Positions 35,460-48,532 of a stretch of DNA of 64,000 nt are shown here, piece after piece; the stretch's first letter is position 1; each line of letters begins with the position of its first letter. The position numbers were made by a program, and so were the translations under genes. Source of the DNA: Oxyruncus cristatus. Its lineage: Eukaryota > Chordata > Aves > Passeriformes > Cotingidae. The stretch is taken from positions 806,239-870,238 of the forward strand of contig VXAY01006797.1 of the NCBI GenBank assembly GCA_013399855.1. The letters are read 5' to 3'. The notes under the pieces are model-generated. The model saw only the letters and a program-made list of their open reading frames with translations. It was not told the DNA's origin and did not search any database.

Positions 35460-38400
35460 ACTTTGTTGAAGTAAATGAAGAAGTTCTGGGAAATGACCCT
35501 AACATTTGCATTTTCTTCAGTCTTTAAAATTTCGCTTTTTGTGTGCAAGTCTTGATACAAACCAGCAAAAGCCAGTAAGTTCCAATAAAGTTTATCTCTC
35601 TAGCCAAAGCTGCATACTTTTTAAAAATGTTGCTGTAGGTGGAATTTCTGTATTTTGTTTCATGTTTCATGGCTTTGTTGGAAGAAATTCCTGGGGACAT
35701 CATCATATCAAGTATGAACTGATTTTTCTTTCCTGAGTTTAGCACAATCATGGCAGAACTGGAATGTCAATCAGTATTTCTATTTATTTTGGGTTTGTGC
35801 CAGTTGAATCTTTCCTTGCAGATGGAGTTCTAAACGTATGACTTGCATTTTGCTTAGGGATCTGAAGATCTCTCACAATAGTACAATTTGAGAAGATGTT
35901 TGTAGCTCACTTTCTAAAAATTGGAAGCACGCTCAATGGAAACATATCATGGGGTTATTTAAATAGCAAATAGTACAAGGTTCTTGCTTGGACAGGAGAA
36001 ATTGTGTAATTTCATACAGGAAAAAAAGAGGAGATGAAGGATTGTTTAATACTGCGATGAAAGAGAGGAAGAGGGCTGTGCTGCACAGCCATGAAGATCA
36101 CTCTGTAAAAACCATATTAAGTTAACCTGATTAGGCAGTAGAATAACAGTGTAGCTCTTGTGTAATGAGAGTGAAAGATTCCTGAATGAGAACTCAGCAG
36201 ATGTAATTTTTTAAGAGAAGAAATTAATTAGAATATTTCCTTACAATTCTTTCTGCACTTATTGACTCAGTAATTTACTGGAGCAGTTGAAACGAATAAG
36301 AAAAACATTTTGTGTGTGAAAGTTTTTCTCCCTTCCCCTTTTGTGCCACAAAATTTTATTTCTGTTTGCATTTTCTAGGAAAACACTATTCTGTGAAGTA
36401 ACAGTATATGAAAAAGCTGGATTTCTTTTGGTCTTCAGTTTAAAAAAATGTCTTAGAGTAACCCAAACCCTCAATTACCATGTCTGCCAGAGTGAAGAAG
36501 TCAAGCTCAGTGGAGAGAAGTGTTATTTTTCTCTGAATTTATGAGTGAGCACAATAAATGGAAGAGGCACTTTGTTTATTGAAGCAGGGAAACCAGACAA
36601 ACATGTTACGATTCTCCTAATTTTATCTTATTTTTCAGGGATGCTAAGCATTTCTGCCTCTCAGAGTCCTTGTGTTCCTGGGTTAGTTAACCGCCTGAAC
36701 AAATTTGTACTAGGTAATGTGCCAAAAAGAAATCATCAGTGCTTATCAAAATGGGAAGGAAAAAAGAAGGTATCCTGATCTTGACTCCTTTTCCCATTAA
36801 CCACGAGACATTTTTAGCCTTCCCAAATTCGCTGTCAATAACTTGAGAGGACATGACTAGTAGTAAGAGTTCTTCTTTTAGAAGAAGAAGAAACTTTCAG
36901 TTGATATTGAGGAGTGAATCTGTTGTTGACAGCTTTCGGATTCATGTAATGAACAGGCCAAAACAGCCTTCACTCCACGGGAGCCATCAGCTCCAAGGAA
37001 ATGTAATATGGTTGTAGCTACTGTGCTGGGCTGCAGTTATCTGGGTCTGTCAGAGCTCTTCAGCCTCCTGAGCTGGGGCTGAGGAGGGATGTCCTGTCAT
37101 TCTGATTTAGCTCAACTTAGAGGAGAAATTTTTTGAGATAGATAGCTTAAAACTAAGTAAAAATGCATGCTAGGGTAGGCTTAAATGACACTGTCAGAGA
37201 AAAAAGAACTTGTGTAGGTATGCTTTGGTACCATGAAAGCTTCCAGGGCCTGCACCAGGGTTTAACAGGAAACATCACCAGAATCACTCCCATGAAGACC
37301 ATCATAGTCTTCCCAAGGTTGCTCCTCTATTAACACTTACTTTTAATTGCAGGAAAGCAAGGTTTTATGCATGGATGATTCTTACTCTTTTCAAGATTCA
37401 CTGTATTTCTGTTTTAGCAGAAATCCCACTACTTGTGTATACATCCTCTTCTGTCTTGCAGTAATTAGTCTATTGTGCTAGATGCCGAACCTTTTTCATG
37501 GCTGGACTAATTATACAATCTTGGTCAAAATGCTGTCTTAATTCTTTTACTGCCCAATGCATAACCAAAATGGAGTTACAAAGTTCTGCTTCATGTGATT
37601 ACATAAAGGTTTTCTTACCCAAACTGTATATGTTTTCAAAAATGTTTTATAAATTAGCTTTAAGAAGTACCTTGCATAACTTTTTGATAAGCAGGTAATC
37701 AGATACTCCCAAATCTTCGTTCGCGAAACTTAGCCATGAATCAGATACTAGACATCTTTTTGACTTTGGAACCTAAAGAAACAGCTTCAATAAGGAACAA
37801 GAAACAGTCCTGAAATGTAAAGCATTTTAAGAGCATAATGTCCATTGACAATGAAGTGCAGTGGTTTTAATGGGCATTTCAAAGCCTATTCCCTCTGGAT
37901 AAATAAGTTAAAAAATACTGCATATAAAATCTGAGACTCTTTGAAGTCAGTGGAAACTGTCCTGTTTGATTTCAGTAGGACTAGGACTTTTCTTCCGCTG
38001 TATTTAGAGCAGGGACAGTTGAAAATTTTTTGAAAAGTAAACAAGAACATCTAAAAAATGGCAAAAAGAGAGAAACAGACAGAGAAGGGAAAAGTGGAAA
38101 TCACATGGTATCAGATCATCCAAAATAGAAGATGTTGGTTAGTAAAGATTTCACTTCTCCAAAATGCTGCAAAACATAGTTTCACTGAAAAAATCTATTC
38201 AAACCCACAGCTCTAATTAAGGGGTTTAGCTGCCAAATAACATGTTCTGGCTAAAGCCACGTAAGTATTACAGGGCCATTCATGAGCAACGGCATAAGCT
38301 TTGTACTTTGCTTTTGATTTTCTCATGGGAAAGTAATATAAATGAGAGTGATACCTCCCTGTTGGCTTTAACTGTTAGAAATGCAAAGCATGCTGAAATT

Positions 38401-41400
38401 GTACATAATTCTCTTCCAAAGGAAAGGAAATAGCATTTCAATGGTTTTCCTCAGTGTCTCGTTGAGTTATGGTGGTGCACAATTATTCCTGTTAAATTAC
38501 TCTACCAGATGGAAGGTTGCATTGTATATTTAGCTAATTAAGTTGTAGGGGACTGGAATGCTATTCCAGAGCATAAAGAATCTATCTAAAAGTAAACCTG
38601 TTTTAATTCAGTATCATTGTGAAGGTGCAGTATGGATGTCCAATAAGACTTTAAACAGATAGGGTTTTGCTCCCCTCATCCCTTAACATGGAGAGATACT
38701 TTCACAAAATCAACCTTGCCTACACAACTTAGGCAAACATGTTTTGAATGTCCAAACAACTTTGGAGCCAATGTTATCTTCATTTTTGTTCAGTGAAGCT
38801 GAAGTGCCTTCCTACTTTTGAGATGAATTTGGCCCATGATTCTCATCTGCTAGTAAAGCAAGATATACTGTGTTTTTGTTGCTTTTGTTTTCTTGGCATC
38901 TTGTACTCTCTGTCGCCTTTGAACAGCTCGGAGAATGCTTCAGCAATCTAGACCTGCCCAGCTCTCATTTACTGATGACACTGATGGGGAAGCAGTTGAT
39001 GATGTTTCATGATGAATTTCTAAAGGTTGATGAAATGTTAGATTGTACTTTTTGCCTGCCGTGAATGAGTTATCACTGCTAGATATTTCCCTAGATTAAA
39101 ATCTGTGGGATTTAATCAACCTTTTAACAAATTCCTTCTTGTATGGGGCTTGCGGAACAACATAATCATGAACATGATTACTCTATAAAAAATAAATCAT
39201 ATATTTAGGGGTCAAATGGTGACCCCGGCAAAATCCTCAGCATTGGGGGCTAGGGGATTATCTCTGGCAGTCCTTCACTGAAGAGAGGTTTTTTTCTTGG
39301 GATTTAGTGAGTGTGGGAGGGATATTTAGACTGAAGAGTGTGATTTGCTATATTTGCAGAAAGTATGATATTGTATTCCCATTACTTCTAGCCGCTAGAA
39401 CCAGTTGGTGTAGCTGATGAGAAGTAGGGGTGAGAATAACCAGTGGAGGACTAACCAGAAGAACTGCCAGTCATGCATATCTTAATTTGGTTATTATCAT
39501 TCAAAGGAGGAATGCCCTCTATTCAAGAGCCTGTTTCACCACCTGCTTTCTCCTCTACACCTCCTGAGAACTAAGATACTAGTTGGCTCCCATAAGTGCT
39601 ATAACGGTGTGACAAAATTAAAGAAATTGGCGATATGCATGGAAAATGGGAATTAATTTTAAAATATCCCTGTTATTCTGTGGTTCAAGACAGTATAGTA
39701 TTAATTGCTTTTTAATCCCCTACTTATTAATGGAAAAGAATATTAGTCTACCTGTAAGAAGATAGACCCGACAGAGCAGTAATATGTCACGGTTTCAGCA
39801 GACTTGACATATAATGAGGACTCATAAGATCCAGTGAAATCATGGCCTCATTGAAACTGCTGTGTAGCACAGTGGTGCAAATGCAAGATGCTGTTTCTGC
39901 ACTAAGAAATAGAATTTATTAAAAATTCTATCAAGAGTAGGAAATATGTGACACTGTTCAGATTTTCATGAAAAATATAAAGATCTCCAAATCTGACTAA
40001 ATCCAAACAGTACAATGAGTAGTTCCTACATCAAACTCAATAAATCATGCCTAGCAAGACAACACTTGTTTGCATGGGTAATGAAACAGACATTTTATGT
40101 TTCATACAGACTGCAGTGAATAACAAGGAAAAGTTAGATATTTAAAATAGCTTCAGGAAATATTTCATTTTTGAACCTGCTTTAGAAAATTAATGAAAAT
40201 TTGCTAATCTTGTAAACTGGCTTCCTTAGCCTAAAGAGAGCAAAAGGGCTGCAAGATCCCCTCTAATCTAATTAGCTCTTCTACCATGTGTTTCACTAAA
40301 CCTGTTTTTTTATTTAGGGAATGGATATTTACCTTAGTCTGAATAAATAAATCATTCTACCTTCTACAAAAGTAACATGAAGCAAAGGACTAAAGGGTTT
40401 CACATATGACCCGCACTCGCCATAAAGTGAATGGTTGTACAGGAAACAGTTTTGGTATATCCTGAAAACACATTAGGTGATGCAAGCCAGAAAAACAAAG
40501 TGTCTCCATCCTGTACTGCTGTATCTGGTTCTCCCGCCTTGTTGAGACCACCCAGCGGTCAGGTCCATGTAGTTCTTGGAAGAGCTTTAGAGGGCATGTG
40601 TAAATAGCTTTCAGTCTCATGAATCGAATTTAAAACTCTTTCGGAAATGGCATTTTAAATAGTCAGAATTGAGAAGTCATTGAACCCACTGAATTTTACT
40701 ACATGCTAGTGTCTTCCAGTCTGTCATCCAATCTGGAGGATGTCCCTGTGTTCATTGTCCAATATTGTCTTGTCAGTACAAGGACGTGGCCTTCTACAAC
40801 AGATGTCAGTCAGTTATGTATGAAAACAAAAAGGCACTGCTCATCTTGCCTATGCCTTATGTATTCAGCTATGTGGAGGTGGCTGAAACAGTCTGTGGCT
40901 GCCTACAGGAAGCCGGAGCAGCAGTCAGAAACTCCATTCAGAGCATATTTGCATGTCTGCAAGAACCACATGTGGTAGAGGAAAGGCTGTGAGACCACCA
41001 GGTCTCTCAGAAGGACAGACATTCACAACTCTCCACAAAGTGACTGAGGAGGCTGGAAGCAGCTTTGGTCTCTGATCTGTGCCTCTCTGCCTCTCCAGCT
41101 TTCTGCCAGGCTTTGGGTTGCATTCTTAGTTATGGTGAGGAAGCCCAGATTATCTTCTCATTATCTTCTCTTTCTGGTGGTACTTAGGGCTATCTTGTGT
41201 ATTTCATTCTGCCTCCATCAATTGAGGGGAAAACTGGGAAGTTTCTCCTTAGACTGTCATGGTTGTATGTTGTAAAGCACATAATGTTTATCTGTGAATG
41301 GGTCTCTAGTACAATATTATAAAAAAATAGCAAACTGTGTGGTGTGAATAAAGAAAGATTCCTTGACTATGTGTTGATTTCTTGATATGTGTTATATATT

Positions 41401-42337
41401 AACCAGAAAAAAAACCCAACTCCTGTAAGGAGTACGCCATAGAGTCTATTCAAATCAGTTTCATATATGACCCTTCACAGCTTAATAAAATGATAGCTAA
41501 AGAAATAGAGAATACTAGTGAAGATTTACTTCAAGATCATGAAGTCTTTGTTTCCTAATTTTTTCTGTTGACCTAATTGTGTTAAAGGAGTTCAAGTTAT
41601 TGTTTTAAAAACAATTTTAGTTATTTCAGTTGGTGCCTGGGTTAACAGCAAACAATTTATCTTTCTCAAGTAAGATGTCAATTTTGCTGCTGCTGCTCAT
41701 GCTGGTGTTGGAATATTTTTAGCCAAATTTAGCATCATTTACCTCGCCTGCCTCACAGCTTTTCTAAGCCAGCCTTCCAGCGAGGAAAAGGAAATGCTTT
41801 CACTTTAGAGCCTTTCGAAGTCTGGACAAAAGCTCACTTTCTGTTCTTCAGGTTTCCTATATATGGTTTTAGCCTCGAGATGAGGACCTGCTCGCTATGC
41901 ACCCTCTCCCATCCCCCATTTCCTGCCTGAGTTCATTAAATGCTGATTTGAAGTTGGCACACGCTCTTCTGATACAAAAGTAGTACTGTGTTCCAGGAAC
42001 CATCGGAAAGTAATGCGTTATTGTCTTTTACATTCCCTTCATATATGTCTTCTCCCCATGCGTAAAAAGGATTTTTATCCTTCTTCTTAAATATCTCTCT
42101 GTGTTTCATAAAATGAAACAGTGAAGCAAAGCCTTTTCAAAAATACCTCAGCTCATTTGGGAGCAAACTGGCCCCAGGATATATTCTTTAATGCTAGTAT
42201 CTGCTAATATTAAGCAAAGTGGAGAACAGGACATAACGACTTCATCAAATCATTTTCCTATCTTTTTTGCTTGTATCTGAGTACCAAGTTTCTTAGCAGA
42301 GACTAGCTTTCCTTCACCTGATCCCTGATTTGTGATG

Positions 42338-42396
42338 ACTTTAATGCATACCTACATAATGTGTTTGTTGCAATTACTTTAATGTGTACCTACATA
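42338..42396. repeat. 38-bp imperfect tandem repeat, about 1.5 copies
   Basis: actttaatgcatacctacata recurs 38 bp later as actttaatgtgtacctacata, the second unit being cut short. Confidence 0.8.
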
Positions 42397-45300
42397 GAAG
42401 CCTGCACTTTTTCCATTTTTAACAGCCCAGTTACTTAAGTCTTTCTTCCTTTATGAAGCCACCATAAAGTATGAGAAAAATTATTGAGACACTGTCTTCT
42501 TCATCTACAACCAGTGTTTCCAGCTCCGTAGAAATCATTACAGGTCGTGCCAAGGAGTTGGTAACCAATCCTTGGATTGCCTCTGATATCTTATGTTCTT
42601 GTTTAAACTAATCTTTTTTGTATCTTTCATGTCTTGTTTTTCACTTACAATCATTTAAAGAGTATTAGCAGTCCATTATTACTAGCACTAAAGAGAGAAT
42701 AATCTGGGTAATACCAATAAAACTGAACAAGCCATATACTGCAACATATCATTATTCCAAATTATGCTATAGCTACAAAGTCATTTTCAACTGGTGTTTC
42801 CTGAAATCTTCTCAAGTGAATCACTCAAGTGGGTATCAGCTGATTCACATTGAGATCACTAACATGGGCTTTTATGGCCTTCAGAGAAAATAGCTGTGTC
42901 TTTTTGTTTTCTTTGCAACAAAACACTCTCAAATAATAAATTATCCCTTTCTTCAAGTGGCAACTGATTATTACTTGTTCGAAAGTGGAAAATATAGTAG
43001 AGGTGCAAAGATTTGTGGAGCAAAGAGGTTAGCCTATATACTGACCAATTAAACCAGTATCAGATGTATACTGGTTCTTAGAAGGATTTTAAATTATTAG
43101 CCCAACCTACTAGAGTGCTGCCACAAAAATTTGCCATCCTGTTTTCCTTATCTGCCACACTCCTGGCTATGTGCTCTTGTTTTATTCTTTTGTCTGTGGC
43201 ATTCAGGCTCTTTAGTGGAATGATTCATCTAACCCAGCAAACCCCACCACATTCAGCACCTCCAGCACTTTAGAGGAAGTCCTGTTTCCTCAGGAAGGTG
43301 AGATACAGGCTGTCTGGTATGTGGTGTAGAATTAATCTAGTTTTGAGTTCTGGACCCCAATGGGATGCTTAACATACAGCAAGTTAGGCACGTGCATTAA
43401 TTATCTTGCTGTGTCAGTGTCTTGGTTTATGGTTGAATCAGCGGATAAAGTAATAGACTGCCTGAAGGTCTCTTCAATAATTCTGTGGTATCAATGCAGA
43501 AAAAAAAGGTTAATTCTTAGGGGTTTGTATTTGTATGAGGATGCTACTCTGCAGCAAGCTGGGGAGTAAATCTTTAGCCTCAAAAAGTCATTTGGCACTG
43601 ACTCCCCATGTGACACTTATTTTCCACACGGAGAATGCCTTTGGGTGATGAACATAGTCATCCTTGGCAGTGGATTAGTTAAGATGAGCAAAGGAGCCAA
43701 TAGTGTGCAGTAGAAATACTTATCAGGTGGCTAAGGCAAAACAGTTATTTTGAACATTATCCCTCTAAAGACCACTTCTAAGAATCACTAGCTAAAATAT
43801 TGAGCCAAATACTCATTTGAAACATAAGGCAGATGAATTATAATAATTCTTGGCCATTTGCCACTACAACTTTCCAAGTGTCTTGCAAATACTATTGGAA
43901 CAATTTAATTAAAATAAAAGGTTTGAAATATTCATTTTTACTTTTTGCTCACTTATTCAGAGTTTAAATGATTAGGTAGTTTCCAAATAATCTTACGTGA
44001 GTGCCTTGGGGCAGTCAGTATGTATATAAATATGTATATACATTTACAATTCCAATCCACAGCTCCATACTTCAAGGTCAAAATTATTAATTTTGCCTTT
44101 TTAACTATCAGAAGAGAGTTGACAATAATAGATATGTTATTACTGTCCTCATGTAGGAGTGCACTGAAGCACATAGGATGGCTGTTGTGATCCATACCTC
44201 TTGCAGTCAACAATAATTCTACCACAGCTTTTGTGGAGCAGGATGTTACAGTGATCTCTGCAGTCACACACCAAGTCAGTGCTTCAGCCACAGCTGGGAA
44301 TCAAGACACAAGTGTCCAGTTCTGCATTTTGTTCATTGGAGCAGACATCCTCAAACTGGTTAGATTTATATATTTAGTGCACTTAAACCAGAATCCGTTT
44401 TGCTAGCCATTGAGTCCTAGTAAACACCATGTTAGGGGCTGGCAGTGTCTCATGGAGAACATTCAGGAACACCAGTATTTGAAGCTAACACTCTTCAAAC
44501 ATTGGCATTGGTTTTTATTGTGAGGTTTATTTTATAATTTTAAACCCACTCTTTTCCATGCCTTTTAATTTTAACATTGATTATTTCCATTTAAAAATTA
44601 TTGTCGTCTTTCATGCATCTTCTCAGATGGCTCATAAACTCAGACATTGACTTCAAAGTCTTTTTTCTGTGCTTATATGGTTGATTCAGATGCAGAATAT
44701 GATGGGAATGTGGTAAAAATAGAAAGGCAATCACTGTGACTGAGCATGAAGTGGAGAATTTCTCCAGTGAGTGTTGGAGAGGATTTGTATCACATTAGTC
44801 TGTCACGGGTACAGACATATTCTCCTAAATTTTAAGAGTAGAGAATAGTATAAATGGAATTATCCGTAAGTACTAAAGGATTGAGTGCCTTTCCTTTTAA
44901 ATGTCATCACATCTGGTGAAATCTGTGGTTGAAAGTGTGTAGTGTAGTCATAGCCCATTATTACATTTCTTATTTTTGGTTTCGTCACAAATGGTATCTT
45001 AGATAGCGAGCAAGTCTTCTGTACTTCATTGTTAGAACCATTGGTCTTAACAGTGGTAGTAAGTGATAAACAATATTTTTAAAAATATTTTTATTATTAA
45101 TGGTTTCCAGTATTTTGCTAGCCTGTGCATCTTGGTCTGAAATGTACTCAAGGCACAGGGTCTTCAGAGAGAGAAACACTTGACAAGTGCAGTGTAGAAC
45201 GTGACAAAGGCCAGCATGTGACTGCAGGTACTGCAGGCCACAGCAGCACTCTGTGAGGTACAGCCTCTTTGCTCTCTAGTGAGCATTTCTAGCTTCCCCA

Positions 45301-46415
45301 TCCCTGAGGGAACAAGTGGGACATCAGGAAAAAGATGTGCAATATGACATGCTGGGCAAGGACTAGAATTAGAAGTCTAGAATTGAGTTCCTGCCCCAAA
45401 GTGACAATGGGGTAGTTCTGAATTGAGTGAAGAAATAATTTATTTTGGTTATCTGCTGACTCTTGCTCCTTCTTTGGGGCTGGGCTCAAGGCTGTGCATA
45501 GGAGAGACAATTGATCCCAGTTTCCAGCTCTCTTTATTTTGAGATATTGCTTAGCCAAGCCTCAGTTTCAGAAAGGGAAATACAAACAAATTCCATTGTA
45601 CTATTATCTTTCACTACCTCTCAGCAGTCTGTTTGATAGAGGGTTTACTTAAAAGAACAGATAAATGAGTATATGAAACATTTTATTGTGCTAAAAATAT
45701 TACAAAATAAAAAGCACAGCAGAGCTGGCTCTCATATGAAAAGACTGTGTGCATTTAGGAAACAAAGGTGGAACTTGCCCAAGGTGCATTAAATATAATC
45801 CTGGGTTTTCTGGGAATCAATCCTACTTCTTCATTTTCAGAGCATATATTTTTCTCTGCAAATGTTCTTAGGATGGTGTCGTAAATCTAGTTGTTTGGTG
45901 TGTAACTCAGAAAACACTGAAGTTCTGGACCTAAAATTGCTGACCAAGAAATGTTCTGCCAGCAAGGCTTATTGTAATTTATATTTCTAAGAGAAATCAA
46001 AAGACACCAATGGAGGTTTCTCTCTATTTCTTTAATCAGACCTTAATCCATTTATTAAGGTTCAAAGGTCCAACCTGTGTCTTCATCCAAGTTTTCATCC
46101 AAGAGAGATAAAAATGATGTAAAATAAAATTGCATTCATCTGTAATTAATACTTGTGGTATTAGCAATAATTAATGGGTAACTTCAAAGTTAAAATAGGA
46201 TGAGAAAAATATTGGGATTTGAAGCTCTTCAGCTCTCTTCCTCTCTTTCCTAGCCTCTAATTTAAAATGAAGTTTTAAGGAGCAGCAGGATGTCTGGGGA
46301 GTAAAACCTCTGCCTCCAAGCCCTCCTTGGATGAGATGAAGTCCTACAGGGTCAGTGGTGCCTGACACAAAGTAGTAATTTGATTTGTAGTCACGTATTT
46401 TCTTTTCATTTCCAG

Positions 46416-46544
46416 CCTCAGAGCCCAATTTGAAGGTACGTTCAAGGTTAAAACAAAAGGTGACAGAAAGGAGAAGCAGTCCTTTACTCAGGAGGAAGGA
46501 TGGAACTGTCAGTTCATTCAAGAAGCGTCTTTTCGAGGTGACAG
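46416..46544 (+). CDS. HDAC9: HDAC9 exon 7: Ser-220 14-3-3 site and nuclear localisation signal
   Basis: The acceptor is ttttcatttccag|cctcag and the donor is gaggtgacag|gtaatt. The exon begins and ends in phase 1 and is 129 nt long, so it is a symmetric cassette of 43 codons. It encodes [15 protein letters not shown], then a basic run with [11 protein letters not shown] and FKKRLFEVT. Ser-220 (RKTASEP) is the class IIa 14-3-3 site, and the surrounding Arg/Lys clusters are the NLS that 14-3-3 binding masks. Human transcripts lacking this exon are described, with altered localisation. The exon is isolated, 14.4 kb downstream of the previous coding exon. Confidence 0.97.
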
Positions 46545-48416
46545 GTAATTAAGAATGGAGAAACTCCACATCAGTTGCCATAGTTCACAGGATAGTGGTC
46601 GTACTTTGGAATTTAAACTGTTTGCTAAACAAAAAGAGCATTTACAATATTCAACCTCATCCTGACGATTCTTGCTTTGACTTTGCATTGATATTTAGTA
46701 GCTTCATGGCTTGTTCAAGTGATCAGGTGATATCTTTATGCAATCAAGTGTTACTAGGCTGTCAGACTTGGATCTGAATTCACCTGGTATATCAGAGTTA
46801 TGTCACAGCAAGATGGAACTAAAACACAACATGAACAAATTCACATCACTGTCCTCGTACACACAGTTCTTGTGACAGCTTTTCACAGTATGTCATGTGT
46901 GAAATTGGGACATGCATGTGAATATACATATGAAAGTAATTAAATAATTTCCTTATAAATTATTTCCAGATTATAATTTTTTATAGCTAATTTATTAATT
47001 CCATTTTTGAAGCCTTTATGAGATTCTTGATCTCCACTTTCTTAGTTTTAGCTGATGTCTTTATATTTTACACACTTACAAGATATTTACCATAGGAGTT
47101 TTTTGTCTGGCACCATTGAAAGAGCAAAACCATGAAAGTAGCTATCTTCACTTCCTAGCTCTGACAATAATTTGGAGCCTTTCAGACTGACGTTATAATT
47201 ATTAATACTGACTATATGACATTTTGGACCTTTCACCCTGATCAAACATTGTTGTCTGAAGCCTTTTTCCCCTTATCTTTTATTCTTTTAACTGAAAATA
47301 GGCCTTTATTTAAATGCCTATTTATACAAAAAGTGCTATTTAAAATTTTTTTAAAAATCGGAAAAAAAGATTGTTTGTGTTTCTCCACTTCTGTGAAACC
47401 TGTTGAAAATGCAGTGCAAGAAGTTTTATGTGACCAGAGAGTATAGCTGTGTATGGATTCACTTCAGTAAATCCAAGAGAAAGAGATCCAAGTAAGAGCA
47501 AGGAAGTGTCCTGTAATGTCAGTCACACTGAGAGCATATTTTTGCATGTGAACTAAGGCAGAAAGAGTGAAGAAGCAAAGAAGTAGCTATGGAATATTTA
47601 CTGCCACATTTAGATATTAATTGTTTTACCTTCTTGAGTGCTTCAATTTGAAAGCTATCCCATGAAATAGGCTTACCTCCACAAATGCTACACTCTTCCA
47701 TCTTCAACCTCCTTAACTGTTTCCATTACATAAATGTAATTTGTATCAGGGTAGAATTAGAACAACACACAACATGATCATCCTCTTCTCCTAGAACAGA
47801 ACTCAGGACATTTTAAATCAAAATAACATGCAGCTTTTCAAATGCTATTTTAATATTTTTGTATACTGTAAATATTCCATTGTATTTGTGCCCAAGATAT
47901 AGCGAAAGTGTATATTTTGCTACTAGTATTGCATAGGTAATGATTAGTCCACGTGGGGCTCATCCCTGTCCTAAACAGAAAGGGATGGCAGTAGACCTCA
48001 TGAATGGACAACATGTTATTGTGACCTTTGCAGGCCTGCTATCTCTGTCATTTTGATCTCTTGCAGAGATAGGACTCTTTGCAATTAAAAACGAAACAGT
48101 TTCTTTTCTTTACTCATTACAAGCTCTGTGTCTTTGTCTCTGCGTGATGCTGAGTGTTATGCCATCTGTGTGGGAAAAAGAAATAGTAAATGCTTCTTAT
48201 GTGAAGTAGACAGGTCAGAAGGGGATAAACCAAGAGTATCTTTCCTCGTTAGCAAGAAAATGGGGATGAATTAAAAATCTTTAATGTAAATGAATAGCAT
48301 AACAGACAGATACTTTTCAACAGCAAAGAAAGCCCTATGCCATAAAGAGTATATAATTAATCAAGATCACGTGTACCTTTCCAATGTGAAATACACGTGT
48401 TTAATCTGTTTTTCAG
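46545..48416 (+). other. HDAC9: HDAC9 intron 7
   Basis: Donor gtaatt, acceptor tttcag. No additional exon, repeat family or RNA gene is recognised. Confidence 0.85.
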
Positions 48417-48532
48417 AATCCTCAGTCAGTAGCAGCTCCCCTGGATCAGGTCCCAGTTCCCCAAGCAATGGTCCGACCAGCAGTACAACAGAAAACGAAA
48501 CCTCAGTTTTGCCATCTAACATTCAAGCTGAG
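48417..48532 (+). CDS. HDAC9: HDAC9 exon 8: Ser/Pro-rich linker
   Basis: The acceptor is ctgtttttcag|aatcct and the donor is gctgag|gtaaga. The exon completes Glu-262 and adds 38 codons (263-300), ending on a whole codon. It encodes [20 protein letters not shown] followed by TENETSVLP and a short divergent tail SNIQAE. The Ser-rich block matches HDAC9. The last residues (human PTPHAE) are the least conserved part of the coding sequence in this window, which fits an unstructured linker. Being 116 nt long, its skipping would shift the frame. Confidence 0.95.

Larger units (their letters stand above)
32049..46415 (+). other. HDAC9: HDAC9 intron 6 (14.4 kb)
   Basis: Donor gtgagt, acceptor ttccag. 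It separates the MEF2-binding and NLS parts of the protein. It contains one candidate cryptic exon (34120), a poly-T run (35444), a possible noncoding element (34480), an unusual pair of overlapping open frames (40703-40992) and an imperfect 38-bp repeat (42338). No known mobile element body or RNA gene is recognised in the rest. Confidence 0.85.

Noticed and set aside
46171..46521. A 116-codon minus-strand frame overlapping exon 7
   Set aside because: It is antisense to a confirmed HDAC9 exon; its openness partly reflects the coding constraint on the other strand.
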